Shown here: piece after piece, positions 10,489 through 20,888 of the stretch
Layout of the letters: every line of letters begins with the position of its first letter
How positions within the stretch are numbered: the stretch's first letter is position 1
Assembly: GCA_036245525.1 (NCBI GenBank)
Contig: BTPG01000005.1
Coordinates: forward strand, 214,190,179-214,254,178
Source: Semisulcospira habei
Lineage: Eukaryota > Mollusca > Gastropoda > Semisulcospiridae
Direction of reading: 5' to 3'
Length of the DNA stretch: 64,000 nt
The notes under the pieces: generated by a model
What the model saw: the letters and a program-made list of their open reading frames with translations, nothing else
Told to the model about the DNA's origin: nothing
The model's database searches: none
Translations under genes and position numbers: made by a program

Positions 10489-11075
10489 ATTGTAAAAGGA
10501 CATAGGACATATATGTAACAGGACATAGGACATATATGTAACGGGACATAGGACATATATGTAACGGGACATAGGACATATATGTAACAGGATATGGACA
10601 AATATGTAACAGGACATAGGACAAATATGCAACAGAACATAGGACATTAATGTAACAGGACATAGGACATATATGTAACAGGACATAGGACATACATGTA
10701 ACAGGACATAGGACAAATATGTAACAGGACATAGGACATATATGTAACAGGACATAGACATAAATGTAACAGGACATAGGACAAATATGTAACAGGACAT
10801 CATACATATGTGTAACAGGACATAGGATAAATATGTAATAGGACAAATATGTAACAGGACATAGGACAAACGTGTAACAGGACATAGGGCATATATGTAA
10901 CAGGATATGGGACATATATGTAACTGGACATAAGACAAATATGTAACAGGACATAGGACATATATGTAACAGGATATAGGATATATATGTAACAGGACAT
11001 AGGACAAATATGTAACAGGACATGTAACAGGACATGGGACATATATGTAACAGGACATATGACAAATATGAATCA
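10489..11075. repeat. 23-bp minisatellite
   Basis: About 25 copies of a roughly 23-bp unit (GACATAGGACATATATGTAA plus CAG), with some shortened units. The overlapping minus-strand frames repeating ICPMSCYI are its translation and are not genes. Confidence 0.95.
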
Positions 11076-11510
11076 TTTGAGATGCGTGATGTCGACGGAT
11101 TGATGTTTTCAGTTCCATGTTGGGAAAGTCTTGCCTAATGTCACCAGGCATTATTAGTCTGTAAAATAAAAAAGGCAATAAGTTCATTTTAGTGAACAGC
11201 GATATTTTATTGTAACACAGTGAAAATTTAGCTTTTTACAAAAGTGGACTTACTGCCTCTTCTCCTCCAACAGTGCTGTGCGGCAGGTCTGCTCATGTGT
11301 GACTCTACCTGGCTTTTCAAAACGCAGAAAGCAACCAAGTGTGACCCACAGTGCACACTGAGCGAGACATTAACGTGAAATGTAGTTGTTATGTGGCGCA
11401 GGAAGTGTAGTGCAATGTGTCTGGGATGGCGGGTGGCCGCTAGGCGTCGCGCAGTCATGCAGAACATTGTCGGGTGGCGGACCGCTGACTTGTTGCTTGC
11501 GCCGCGCGCA
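11076..11510. other. No supported feature
   Basis: Unique-looking sequence with no recognisable protein similarity. Confidence 0.35.
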
Positions 11511-11697
11511 CTTGGACTGACTGATCCCCTGTTACCAGTATACAAAGGTACGCGGGCCCACTGCGGCTCTCACTTGGACTGACTGATCCCCTGTTACCAG
11601 TATACAAAGGTGCGCGGGCCCACTGTGGCTCTCACTTTAACTGACTGATCCCCTGTTACCAGTATACAAAGGTACGCGGGCCCACTGCGGCTCTCAT
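11511..11697. repeat. Three copies of a 62-bp tandem unit
   Basis: CTTGGACTGACTGATCCCCT recurs at 11511, 11573 and, altered, at 11635, each followed by CGCGGGCCCACTG. The GC-rich end resembles H3 arm sequence. Confidence 0.85.
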
Positions 11698-12469
11698 GGG
11701 CCCCAAGACGTTTTGCTGCTGGAACATCGACCCTACGCCCCCCTCAGTCCTCCCCCCCCCCCCCCCCCGCCCCAATCCAATGTCTTTGGCGTGCGCCTTC
11801 ACAGCCAGCAACAGGCCCACGGGCCGCTGTCCGCAGTCTGCGCTATAAGACCTGCTAGTGGAAACTCAAGGGTTCACGACCGCACATTGGTTGTCTCCGT
11901 CGAGTCGCTACCGCTAACAGCCGCTAACAGCTGTAACGATTCGTGGGAGACAACCTCTGTGCGACGACCGATGCTTACCGCAAACACTGCACACAATGAC
12001 TCATGGACTTCGGGAGACCATAGATCCGTGCGGTGCTTCATCGAAGTAAATATCTCCCTCACAGCTATTAAAAAAAAAAAAAAAAAAAAAAAAACTTCGA
12101 GAATCAGCCGAAACTCGTCGCCTAACAAATTGATTTTGCAACCATGGATTTTGTTTCAACCTTTTTCAGTCCATGCTGTAATTGAATTGAATAAATATCT
12201 CCGGGCTTCACTGCTGAAAAAACTGTGGACACAAATGAACAAGGCTCCACTGAAACACGTCGCGCATCGCGTTTATATCGCAATTTATACAACGGAACTA
12301 ATATTTTATCCTGCGCAATTTGTAGTTTGAGACTGACATGTTCATCAAATTAATAACAAAAATATCCGTAAAGCAACTTCAGTTCAGGGGGGCTGCGCCC
12401 CTTCTTCAAACACAAATGTACTGGAAGAAGGACATCTACGAACGAGCGAGCGCGATGATGATGATGATT
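11698..12469. other. No supported gene
   Basis: This contains a poly-C tract (11751-11769) and a poly-A tract (12069-12094). The long frame over 11713-12330 crosses both homopolymers and shows no domain. Confidence 0.4.
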
Positions 12470-12772
12470 AATTCGGAGTTTAACGTCCACGACCCCGAAG
12501 TGATAATGGACGGCCCTGACGGGCGGGTTATGGGGGACAGGAAAATCTATTGCCTATGGAGTACGACCTGAACACTGATCAACTCAGGCGCACTGCAACT
12601 GTGCCACTTTGATTTACCAGGACCTTTCAACGGACATGCTATTGAACAAATCCGTCTTTTCCCCTGGATTGTGAGTCCAGCTACCGGGGCCGGGACGGGA
12701 TTCGAACCAACGACCCGGCGATTCCCTTCGCTCTCCTGCTCCGACGTTTAACCACCTGAGCTATTACGGACT
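12470..12772 (-). mobile_element. SINE B, full length
   Basis: On the minus strand this has a tRNA-like head with B-box GGTTCGAATCC (about 12690-12710 reversed), then a body shared with copies at 32478, 46761, 51858, 53250 and 57986. The 3' end has GGACGTTAAAC. The anticodon arm does not fold as a standard tRNA as far as I can see, so I call it a SINE and not a tRNA gene. Confidence 0.85.
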
Positions 12773-12984
12773 CTGAGCGAGCGCGAGCACGTGTGCACAG
12801 ACGTACGCGCACACACACACCCGCGTGCGCGCTTGCGCACCGTCGCCATTGATCGGCTGCGCGGCTGGTCACCTCTGTTACGTAATCGGCGCGAGACGGG
12901 CTGTGTGCAGCAAGTGTGCATTGCTTATTCACTCGATATTGCCCGCCCGCTGCAGGCGGCATGGACCCGTGTCACACTGCCGAT

Positions 12985-13190
12985 TAACTCTTATCATTCG
13001 GAATACACCAGTGTGTGAAATAAGTTTGACTAAAATAGTTCAAGGGTAGTGCCAGAATAGCTTGGCGCCTCTAGGCGCCAAGCTATTCTGGCACCACCCT
13101 TGAACTAAAGCCATTGGTTTATATCCTTATCTGTAAGTACCATCATATATGTAACTTGCATCTGGCAGTGGACACATTTGAAGCTCATTT
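12985..13190. repeat. Larger repeat carrying an H1 inner palindrome
   Basis: The flanks of the H1 core here (TTCGGAATACACCAGTGTGT on the left, TATATCCTTATCTGTAAGTA on the right) recur in inverted orientation at 41395-41620. Inside, 13036-13107 is a 34-bp-arm H1 palindrome (TAGTTCAAGGG.., loop TCTA) with one or two mismatches. Confidence 0.8.
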
Positions 13191-13222
13191 AGCCGCAGGA
13201 TGATAGGGGGTTAAAACCATGG

Positions 13223-13289
13223 GCAAAAGGCATAGATCTTCATGTCCCCTTGCAACTGCAGGGGCTCATGAAGATCGTATGCCTCTTGC
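13223..13289. repeat. H2 hairpin
   Basis: GCAAAAGGCATAGATCTTCATG pairs with CATGAAGATCGTATGCCTCT. The change CTTCAT/ATGAAG, against the family's CCTCAT/ATGAGG, is mirrored in both arms. Confidence 0.85.
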
Positions 13290-13786
13290 AATAATAGAGT
13301 GTTGTGCAATTTTCAATTTATTACTTGTAAATGTATCATTCTGTTCTCAGACAGAAGAGGTGAAAGGAATTTGGGTCTGTGAATGGCACTGCGCATCGAG
13401 GCAGCTATTAACGATCGGTACTGATGACCAAGAACAGATTACATAAGGCTTGAATTTCTCTGAAATAAAACGGATGAGATCGAGGACTACACACCACCAA
13501 CCGGCAATGTCGCACTGACTCGGTGTACAGGAAGAGACCAATTTACATAGGGTGCCCCTCGAATAGGGTCAGATCGTTGGGTGTTCATGCTAAACCGACA
13601 GCGGCAGCGCACAATAAGTCTGCAGCCAGCCTGCCTCCCGGGGTCACGTTGTCAGTCTGGGACTGAGTCAGCCTTTGGACGCAGACACAACTCAAACTAC
13701 TGCAGTCTTTGTCCGCCTCTCTCTCCCTCGCCGTCTGAAGTATTGAGTACGCCATTGAGAGGTGATGGAACCAAAACTGAGCGGCG
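13290..13786. other. No supported feature
   Basis: Unassigned sequence without domain signals. Confidence 0.35.
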
Positions 13787-13867
13787 GGTTGTCGGGCCGA
13801 CGTCGGCCGCTGTTGGCCCGCGCGGGCCAACATTGAGCGGTCGACATCGGCCCGAGGGCCTTTTGCT
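13787..13867. repeat. H3 GC-rich hairpin
   Basis: GGGCCGACGTCGGCCGCTGT and CGGTCGACATCGGCCC face each other around GGCCCGCGCGGGCC. It is similar to 38964-39057. Confidence 0.7.
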
Positions 13868-14563
13868 TACTGAGTCGGCATCTGAAGATATGGCGGACAC
13901 AAACCGCGACGCGATACTTCAAGTTTGTCATTGAGCATGAGGACTGACACTGAAGTCAGTCGTCAGTGGCCGTGGATCAGACTGGCAGGGAGGGCTGGTG
14001 GTGCTCAGTTACAGCGGTGATAGGGAGACAGGACCCAGTCACCTAGCCAACCCCCGCTCCACCTGCTACCCGTGCCATAGATCCTCATGAGCCACTCAGT
14101 GCACCTTAGTCTCCGTCAGCGAAATAGGGCGGACATTCTCATGCAGTGCTTAGGTTCTCCTCGCAAGAGGCTCCGGGTCCTCATGGCCAAGTCCTTGCTA
14201 TCTGCCACTTGCAGTAGTCATAGATTGATATCTGTCCAGGCACTTGTGTGTTTTTTTTTTTTTTTTTTTTTTTTTTTTGTCCCACTGATTCGCCAGCCTT
14301 GCATTTTTGTGAGCCGTGGAAGATATCCGACATAGATATTCATGGGCCCATGCCACATGAGCACCCTGTAGTGAAACAGGCAAATCAATTCGTCTTCAAA
14401 GGAATGACGGTCCGAGTTTCAACACGATTGTGCGTCAGTGCGGCGACCGACTTCACTTTTAAAAAAAATTCTCTGACAGAGAAGGTCGATAGGGTGTGCG
14501 TGCACGACTGGACACAACAACACTGGCTGGCATCGAACCGTTTCTTGGGTCGGTTGCGTGAGT

Positions 14564-14645
14564 GACCTTAGTCTTACGCCAGCCACTAAGCAAGGCGAGC
14601 CGCTATCGCGGCGCACCTTGCTTAGCGCCTATCGTAGGACAAAGC
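14564..14645. repeat. H5 hairpin, imperfect
   Basis: CCTTAGTCTTACGCCAGCCA and its partner GGCGCACCTTGCTTAGCG flank CCGCTATCGCGG. It is the same family as 51180-51257, with more mismatches. Confidence 0.7.
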
Positions 14646-14686
14646 TCACATATGAGACTGATCCCTTGTTCCAGAATTGTGCCAGA

Positions 14687-15448
14687 GAGAGAGAGAGAGA
14701 GAGAAGATAAACCGCGCGTTGGGCACGGGTAGACAGCGACAGAGTTAGCGAGGCTGCCATGGCGCACGTGCACAGTTGAGATGTATAAGCTTATGTTTTA
14801 TTCACACAGCCTCAGTCAGCGCGACAGAGGGGGAGAGGCGAGGCGGCGCGAGCGAGAGGGAGAGAAGGCGAGAGCTGCAGTGTGGTTGTGAGGCGAGAGA
14901 AGTGCAGCAGTGTTGTGTCGCTATGGCGGGCTGCTCGTGCTTTACTGGTCCCGCGCTGTGTCTCTCGTGTAGTCGCCAGTCCGCCGCTGGTATCTCCTGT
15001 TCTACGTTTCCGACGCGACGTGTGTTTGTGACACCCGGATCTGTGTTTTACCCGACATATCACCCCACCCCCATCTCACCCCCTGGCTACCCGGTTTCGA
15101 GTGTGCGTGTGTGGGTAGAGGGGCGGTAGTGTGGTAGCACCAGGAGCTTTCCGCCTGAGTGACTGTGGGGATTACAGGCCGGCGATGTGCTCACGGACAT
15201 GGAAGAGGCGGCACTGTGAAAGATGAGGTCCGGGCCACACGGCCACCACAAGGCAGTCGACTGGAACACCGCCACAGACAGCAACAACAACCACCGCTCA
15301 GTCGCAGTCGTCACTCGTGTGTCGTGGACAGCACTAGCAGCTCAGCGTTGTCCGACAGCTGTTGGTGTACAGAGCATCACCATCCTCGTCGCCACTACGA
15401 CCACACCGACTACCACATCGCTGTCAGAGGCCGAGAGTACGCTTCATC
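14687..15448 (+). promoter_or_regulatory. GC-rich leader of the potassium-channel exon
   Basis: After a short (GA)n run (14687-14705) comes about 750 bp rich in CG dinucleotides with no clear protein, ending at the ATG at 15449. This is what an untranslated leader and CpG-rich promoter of a neuronal gene would look like. The transcription start cannot be placed by eye, and I see no convincing TATA box. Confidence 0.45.
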
Positions 15449-16271
15449 ATGAGTGTTCAGAGATCCAAGGACGGGGCGCGGAAGAGGGACCCGGGGGGTG
15501 AGGACGATGGGCAGGGTCACCATCTGGACCCCACCGACACCACCCCGCTCGTGCACGCGCCTCTAGCGGAACAGATTGTGACAGATAGCGCGCCCGGCAC
15601 GCCGCTCACACCCAGCACACCCGTACACCCACCCCACCCCGCCCACCCCACCCACCACACACCCCAAACACACGCATCCCACTCCCAGGGCCCTCCGCAC
15701 CCTATCATCTACTCCACCCGGATGCCGAATCCCGTGACGGTGACGCGGACTCACGCGGGTCGGGTGTTGACGCGGACAGACACGGGCGTCAGCATCCCGC
15801 CAAACTTCTTCCTGGATGACACGGTCAGTCCGCGCGTCACCTCCATCACCACCTCCCTCATCAACACCGGTGTGGTGAAGACGCTCACAACAACAACCAC
15901 CTCACTCCCCACGCGTGTCTTGGAGGGAACGTCCATGACGCGCGTGGAGGCCCTGGTGGTGGAGGAGTCCCCCACTATCGAAGTCACGCCGTCCGGAGAG
16001 TCCGGCGGTAACGGGTGGTGTGCGGGTGTGGACGCGGATTTCAACACGCCCAAGAAGTGGGCCACCGGCACCGAGGGTGACGATGAGCGCATCCTGCTGA
16101 ACGTTGGCGGGGTGAGGCACGAGACTCACGTGTCGACACTCAGGGTCATCCCCAACTCCCGCCTCTCGCGACTGGCCGAGATGCACGTGCAGGCGGGTGG
16201 CGGGCCTCAGGAGTACTTCTTTGACAGACACCCGGCAGTCTTCAACGCCATCATCGACTTCTACCGGACAG
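15449..16271 (+). CDS. Voltage-gated K+ channel, Shaw/Kv3-like, first coding exon
   Basis: From ATG 15449 the frame gives 274 residues plus one base. Residues 1-210 are low complexity (Pro, Ser, Thr and His rich, with a [12 protein letters not shown] stretch). From residue 213 the T1 tetramerisation domain begins: [19 protein letters not shown], then [28 protein letters not shown] and FFDRHP are hallmarks of Kv T1 domains, and the closest pattern is the Shaw/Kv3 class. In that family T1 sets subfamily assembly, and the membrane segments S1-S6 lie in later exons. The frame stops at ACAG|GTGAGG (exon end 16271, phase 1), so the gene continues elsewhere. No further channel exon is visible in the next 47 kb. 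The alternative upstream TTG start is less likely than this ATG. Confidence 0.88.
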
Positions 16272-16480
16272 GTGAGGCGACATTATTATTATCCTCCCCT
16301 GTTTCTTTTTGTTTGTCCTTGTTATTGTTGTCGTTCCTGATCCATGACTCTTGATCAACATTTCACTATAACTCAAGGTTCGTTTTCAGCATTTCATTGT
16401 TTGAAGCCATCTACAGGACACGTCAGGGTTGCCCCGTCTACTGCTACTGATGATAGCGTTGTTCAGCGGATAACACGCGT
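16272..16480 (+). other. Start of intron after the channel exon
   Basis: The GTGAGG donor opens at 16272. The frame runs on to 16354 without channel homology, as expected for intron. Confidence 0.7.
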
Positions 16481-16483
16481 AGT

Positions 16484-16582
16484 GACGTGTCTTTCCATAA
16501 TGACGCGTCTTTGCGTAGTGACGTGTCTTTCCATAATGACGCGTCTTTGCGTAGTGACGCGTCTTTGCGTAGTGACGCGCCT
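16484..16582. repeat. Short tandem array
   Basis: Alternating units of GTAGTGACGYGTCTTTGC and ATAATGACGCGTCTTTGC, five to six in all. The array ends about 85 bp before the H1 element at 16666. Confidence 0.85.
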
Positions 16583-16665
16583 TTCCCAGTAAGCAGAGGT
16601 CCTCGGGACCCACGCCGGCCAAACGGCATCGTTAGTAGCAGCCAAGGGGTTAATGTGACGTAACA

Positions 16666-16869
16666 TTAACCCATCTAACCACCAAGACCACATCTCCCAA
16701 AATGCAGAATCGTCCATTGCCAGTTCCACGAGATTTATCAACCATGATAATTCAAGGGTAGTGCCAGATTAGCTTGGCGCCTTCAGGCGCCAAGCTAATC
16801 TGGCACTACCCTTGAATTATCATGGTCGATCCATCTCCTGCTGTAGGGCGTCGGAGCTGAATGGGTTAA
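16666..16869. mobile_element. H1 element, full length 204 bp
   Basis: Termini are TTAACCCATCTAACC and GGAGCTGAATGGGTTAA. The palindrome at 16731-16836 has loop TTCA. The inner arms are perfect, and the outer left arm has mutated (AGATTTATCAACC). Confidence 0.9.
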
Positions 16870-17700
16870 TGAGGATGAATGAGAGAGTAAGGTGTATAAC
16901 CTTGTCTTCTGCTTTCCACGTTATTTGTCAGCTGTCAAATCGCCCGATTTGCAGTCAGATCTGTTAACGCGACTATACCTGCCTAAGGCGACGACTTGTC
17001 TAAGAAGACCCCCCCCCCCCACCCCATCCCCATTTTTGTCCCATAGTCTTGTTTCTGTTACTTGAATGACTCTGTTACTTAGACCACCTGTGTAAAGCGA
17101 CCACTTTTTGATTGTCCCGCCTTGGGTGATCGCCCTATAACAGCCTTGCCGTCAGCATCGTTCGCTACTGTAATTCTTAGTTGGAAACAGCGTTGGCCCG
17201 CGAGTGTAGGGAAGCCTTACTTTCTGCTCTGTCTTTATCTATTCGTATGCTGCAAGCGACAAATCACACTATATATATTTATTTGCCGACGGTTGTGGCC
17301 TCGACTAGAACACGATCCTCAGTACGAGGGGACAAATCAGTTCGATCTCTTCCAGCAACAGGTATACATTTATATCTCCACCCCCAGAGGCTCATGACTA
17401 TCTATGTCTCTTGAGGAGATGGCTAAAATGATGCCTGAGATTTAATCTCTGTGTTCAGCGCCGCCCATGTTTATTCAGTAACAACATAAATCTAATCCGA
17501 TATGTATGCCGATCTCTAATTTTGAACATCGCGATGTTCGATCGTAAGGTCTGAAGTCACAGACCACTATACGGACGTCATTTTCTCAACTAGTGGTATT
17601 ATCTCGCCAATATTTATTTGTCAATTCGCAACGCAGAATCAGCAGCGTCGTTTCAAAACAACAACAACAAAAAAATCTCTCAGGCCTGCGCTTTCTTCGT
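16870..17700. other. No supported gene
   Basis: Decayed hairpin arms are visible: CTCATGACTATCTATGTCTC at 17391-17410 (H2 right arm) and GTAAGGTCTGAAGTCACAGA at 17545-17564 (H4 right arm). Nothing else could be assigned. Confidence 0.5.
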
Positions 17701-17706
17701 AACGTT

Positions 17707-17768
17707 TGGTCTGTGATTTTTGGACCTTACGGCTGAAAGCCGCAAGGTCCAACATCACAGATCAGCAC
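17707..17768. repeat. H4 hairpin
   Basis: TGGTCTGTGATTTTTGGACC pairs with GGTCCAACATCACAGATCAG around TTACGGCTGAAAGCCGCAA, with a few mismatches. Confidence 0.85.
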
Positions 17769-17996
17769 GCTTCTCCTCTAAATAGTTTCGTTAGCCAGCT
17801 GACGCACGTTTGCGTGTGGAGGTTTGCGCAGTGTGAACTTCAGTACTGTACAGCTCAACCCAGGTAGGTTACACTGGCAAATGCGCTGTATTTTTATATC
17901 AGCCTATCTTCCCCGTGAAATGAGACGCGTTCGTTTCTCTGGCAGACTTCCTGGAAGGTTGAAATTTTTAACCCATTCAGGCCTGATGCTTGGCAA

Positions 17997-18066
17997 GATG
18001 TGGATCGACCCTGTCGGCGCCAAGCTATTCTGGCACCACCCTTGAACTATCATGGTCAATCTGTCG
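17997..18066. repeat. H1 deletion derivative (right arm only)
   Basis: GATGTGGATCGACC is followed directly by CTGTCGGCGCCAAGCTATTC and a full right arm to CATGGTCAATCTGTC. About 35 bp of the left arm is missing, so the hairpin is lost. Confidence 0.8.
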
Positions 18067-18257
18067 CTTGAGTTTTAATTTTTTTTTGTTAAAGGGTTGC
18101 TCCCAAATTTGGGTTTCGACACTGAGGCTCAAAGTGTTAATGTTTAGAGTCAGTTTAGTACAAAAAGTTAAATGTCATGGCGATGAGAAAGGTTTGAAAT
18201 GGCCTGCTCCAGGTAACAGCAATTACAACAAGAAAGTGAAACGTTTTGGGCTTAACG

Positions 18258-18264
18258 TCTTTTA

Positions 18265-18317
<53 letters not shown>

Positions 18318-18418
18318 TAACAATAATAATAAAGGAGATTTGTTAAGCGCTTATTCTGAAGGTAGCTCTAAGCACTGATACAATGAAAAGGCTAACAGCC
18401 AACACACACACACACACA

Positions 18419-18478
<60 letters not shown>

Positions 18479-18655
18479 ACAGTGGTGATGAATTGTGCAT
18501 GGCTGGGGAAATGAACTAGTGAAAGGCAGCGTTGTAGAGGTGGGTTTTGAGAAGCGATTTGAATGAGGAGAGCGTTTGACAGTTACGGACCGGGGCGGGG
18601 AGGCTGTTCCAAGTGGCGGAGCCAAGATGGGAGAAGGCACGACCACGAAAGTGAT
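18258..18655 (-). pseudogene. LINE 3' end (L2/CR1-like)
   Basis: On the minus strand about 18650-18500 reads like LGSATWNSLPAPVRN and SSFKSLLKTHLYNAAF. That is the usual C-terminus of L2/CR1-group LINEs. A 3' region with a (CA)n expansion (18400-18475) and a 3' (ATT)n tail (18264-18330) follows. Confidence 0.7.
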
Positions 18656-18775
18656 TTCAAAAACGGGGCAACGAAAAGAGGTCTGCGCAAATTTTGACCT
18701 TAGCAGGGTTCGATCCCACGACCTTTTGGGACGAGAATCGGACGCCCTACCACCGAGCCACCGAGCTCCCCTGCA
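18656..18775 (-). mobile_element. SINE C tRNA-like head
   Basis: Minus-strand TGGCTCGGTGGTAGGG (A box) and GGATCGAACCC (B box) lie at tRNA-like spacing. The same module recurs at 55886-56046. It adjoins the LINE tail at 18258-18655. Confidence 0.7.
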
Positions 18776-18938
18776 GGTAACAAAGGAGTGATGGATGACA
18801 GTGACTCCTGTACTTCTCTTTAGGTATTATATTAATGGCGGACAAAGAGGCTACCTTAACACAGTCCACACCAAGACCGAAATCTGCCAATGTTGAAGTT
18901 GCCCCCTGAACTCGGACTGTGTTACACGTCTGGAAACA

Positions 18939-19034
18939 GATCGAGCGTGATCGTTCAAGGGTTGTGCCAGAATAGCTTGGCGCCTATAGGCGCCAAGCTA
19001 TTCTGGCACAACCCTTGAACGACCACGCTCCATC
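18939..19034. repeat. H1 palindrome
   Basis: GATCGAGCGTGATCGTTCAAG faces CTTGAACGACCACGCTCCATC, with loop TATA and two mismatches. The inner pair GGGTTGTGCC/GGCACAACCC is changed symmetrically from GGGTAGTGCC/GGCACTACCC. The right terminus is GGAGGTGATTGGGTTAA (19072). Confidence 0.9.
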
Positions 19035-19449
19035 CACGTCTTGCCGTGGCGTGTCGGAGGTGATTGGGTTAAAACATATGGCGTTTCAGTGTCGTACGAT
19101 GAATCATTTCCCTTTGCTCATGGAGGAGTCCCATCGACAGAAGCAGAGGGCAGTAGAAAACTGGATACACGTGCCTGCTCGCGTGGGTTGTGAAAAGAAG
19201 GGCCGGTAGACGTGTCTTTGTTGAGGCGAGACAACATTGAGAGCCCGTCGTATGGGCGAATTTTTAAAAATAGAAATCGAATCCCGGCCTGGCGCAGATC
19301 GCTTGAGCACGTGGAACATGTGTCGCCTTGTTGTCAATATCATCTTTCCAGGTCTGCACTGCTTCTATGAATTGTACAGCAACAGTTGCCAAACGTGCTC
19401 TGTGTTGTTTTGTTAGGCACAGCTGATGGAGGTTAGAGCGTCTTTCATG

Positions 19450-19562
<113 letters not shown>

Positions 19563-19845
19563 CTTCCATGTAATGCGTTTTAGATGTCATTCATTGTAGA
19601 ATCAGGTTTCTATGTGTGCCTTAGCGAGAGTTCCGTAATCGCTTTTACAGTCGCGTTTTTTTATATTGTGTCTTCATCTGTTCAGTTCAGTCTTTCATTT
19701 ACCTGCGAGGATAAAAAACGGAGACGCTGTCAGCGATAGTGCCAAGCTCATGAACACAGTAACGTAGGAAGGTATTATTCTTTTCGGGGGTGGGGTGCGG
19801 GGGATCTGGGAGGGCGGAGCTGCTTGCCTGATGCCCCAGTAAAGT

Positions 19846-19936
19846 GAAGACCTTCGGGCTGACATCGGCCGCAGTGGGCCCGTGCACAGTCGTGCGCGGG
19901 CCCACTGTGACCGAAGTCAGCTTTATGGCCTTTTGC
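19846..19936. repeat. H3 hairpin
   Basis: ACCTTCGGGCTGACATCGGC and its partner around GTGGGCCCGTGCACAGTCGTGC face CGGGCCCACTG and TATGGCCTTTTGC. It is imperfect. Confidence 0.65.
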
Positions 19937-20444
19937 TGGATGTTACCTTCCAGCGTCCAGAAAATCCGGGGGATTCAGTGAGGCCACAGTTCAACCTGAT
20001 AAGGTGCAACCTCCGAAGAATCAAACAACAGGGGAGTGGGGTCTGGGGGTGGGATGGGGTTTGGTGTGGGGGTGGTATAACGACAGTTGTAGTCGCCCAT
20101 CCTAAAATTATAAAACCAAACAAATGTAGAAGTCAGAATCTGTCTTCATACAGTCCAAGTTCCAGAATCATAAGGCCGCACACCGACTAAAACTGTTCTT
20201 TTTTGCGGTAGAACGACGGAAGACCATGCCGACCAAATCTGGTTCTTGCGGTAGAAATACGGAAGTGCTTGTGTGTGAGTCCCATCGATTCACTAATTAC
20301 AACACGGGCTGTCAGTCAAGTCGTTGTTTCCTTGTGCATTATGGGGCCGCAGTACCCGCCCTAAACACACTGGACTCGCGTGGCCTTTTTCACGTTCACG
20401 TCAACGGCAGGGGGAGCGATGGCGCCGACTAGTAAAAGGTGATA

Positions 20445-20540
20445 TCATATCATAATTCCAGGCCCGATAGTGACTGATTAGCTTGGCGCCCTAGGCGCCA
20501 AGTTAATCAGGCACTACCCTGGAACTATCATGGTCGATGC
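20445..20540. repeat. H1 palindrome, imperfect
   Basis: ATAATTCCAGGCCCGATAGTG faces CACTACCCTGGAACTATCAT. The core TTGGCGCC-CT-AGGCGCCAA has no real loop. CCAGG/CCTGG is mirrored in both arms. Confidence 0.8.
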
Positions 20541-20581
20541 AAGTGCTGCTTTTTATAGCACTTCACAAAATAATCTAAAAT

Positions 20582-20582
<1 letters not shown>

Positions 20583-20667
<85 letters not shown>
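20583..20667. repeat. (CT)n microsatellite
   Basis: A pure CT repeat of about 85 bp. Confidence 0.98.
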
Positions 20668-20669
<2 letters not shown>

Positions 20670-20744
20670 GCCGTTTGCGCTTTGAAGTGGGCCGGGTTAT
20701 CTGGGCCCCATTACTGTGGACGCACACCAAACACCACTCAAACT

Positions 20745-20811
20745 GCTAGAGGCAAAGATCCCCATGAGCCACCGCAACTGCAGAGGGCTCATGAGGATCT
20801 ATGCCTCTTGC
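20745..20811. repeat. H2 hairpin, imperfect
   Basis: GCTAGAGGCAAAGATCCCCA faces TGAGGATCTATGCCTCTTGC around CCACCGCAACTGCAGAGG. Confidence 0.85.
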
Positions 20812-20888
20812 TGGCCTATTCGATTTTAGCACCGACACAGGGGTAAGTCTGCGATGGGTTCAGGGCCGTGACTTACCAGCCGCTCTCG

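Noticed and set aside
10451..11187. ICPMSCYI-repeat frames that could suggest a membrane protein
   Set aside because: Translation of the 23-bp minisatellite.
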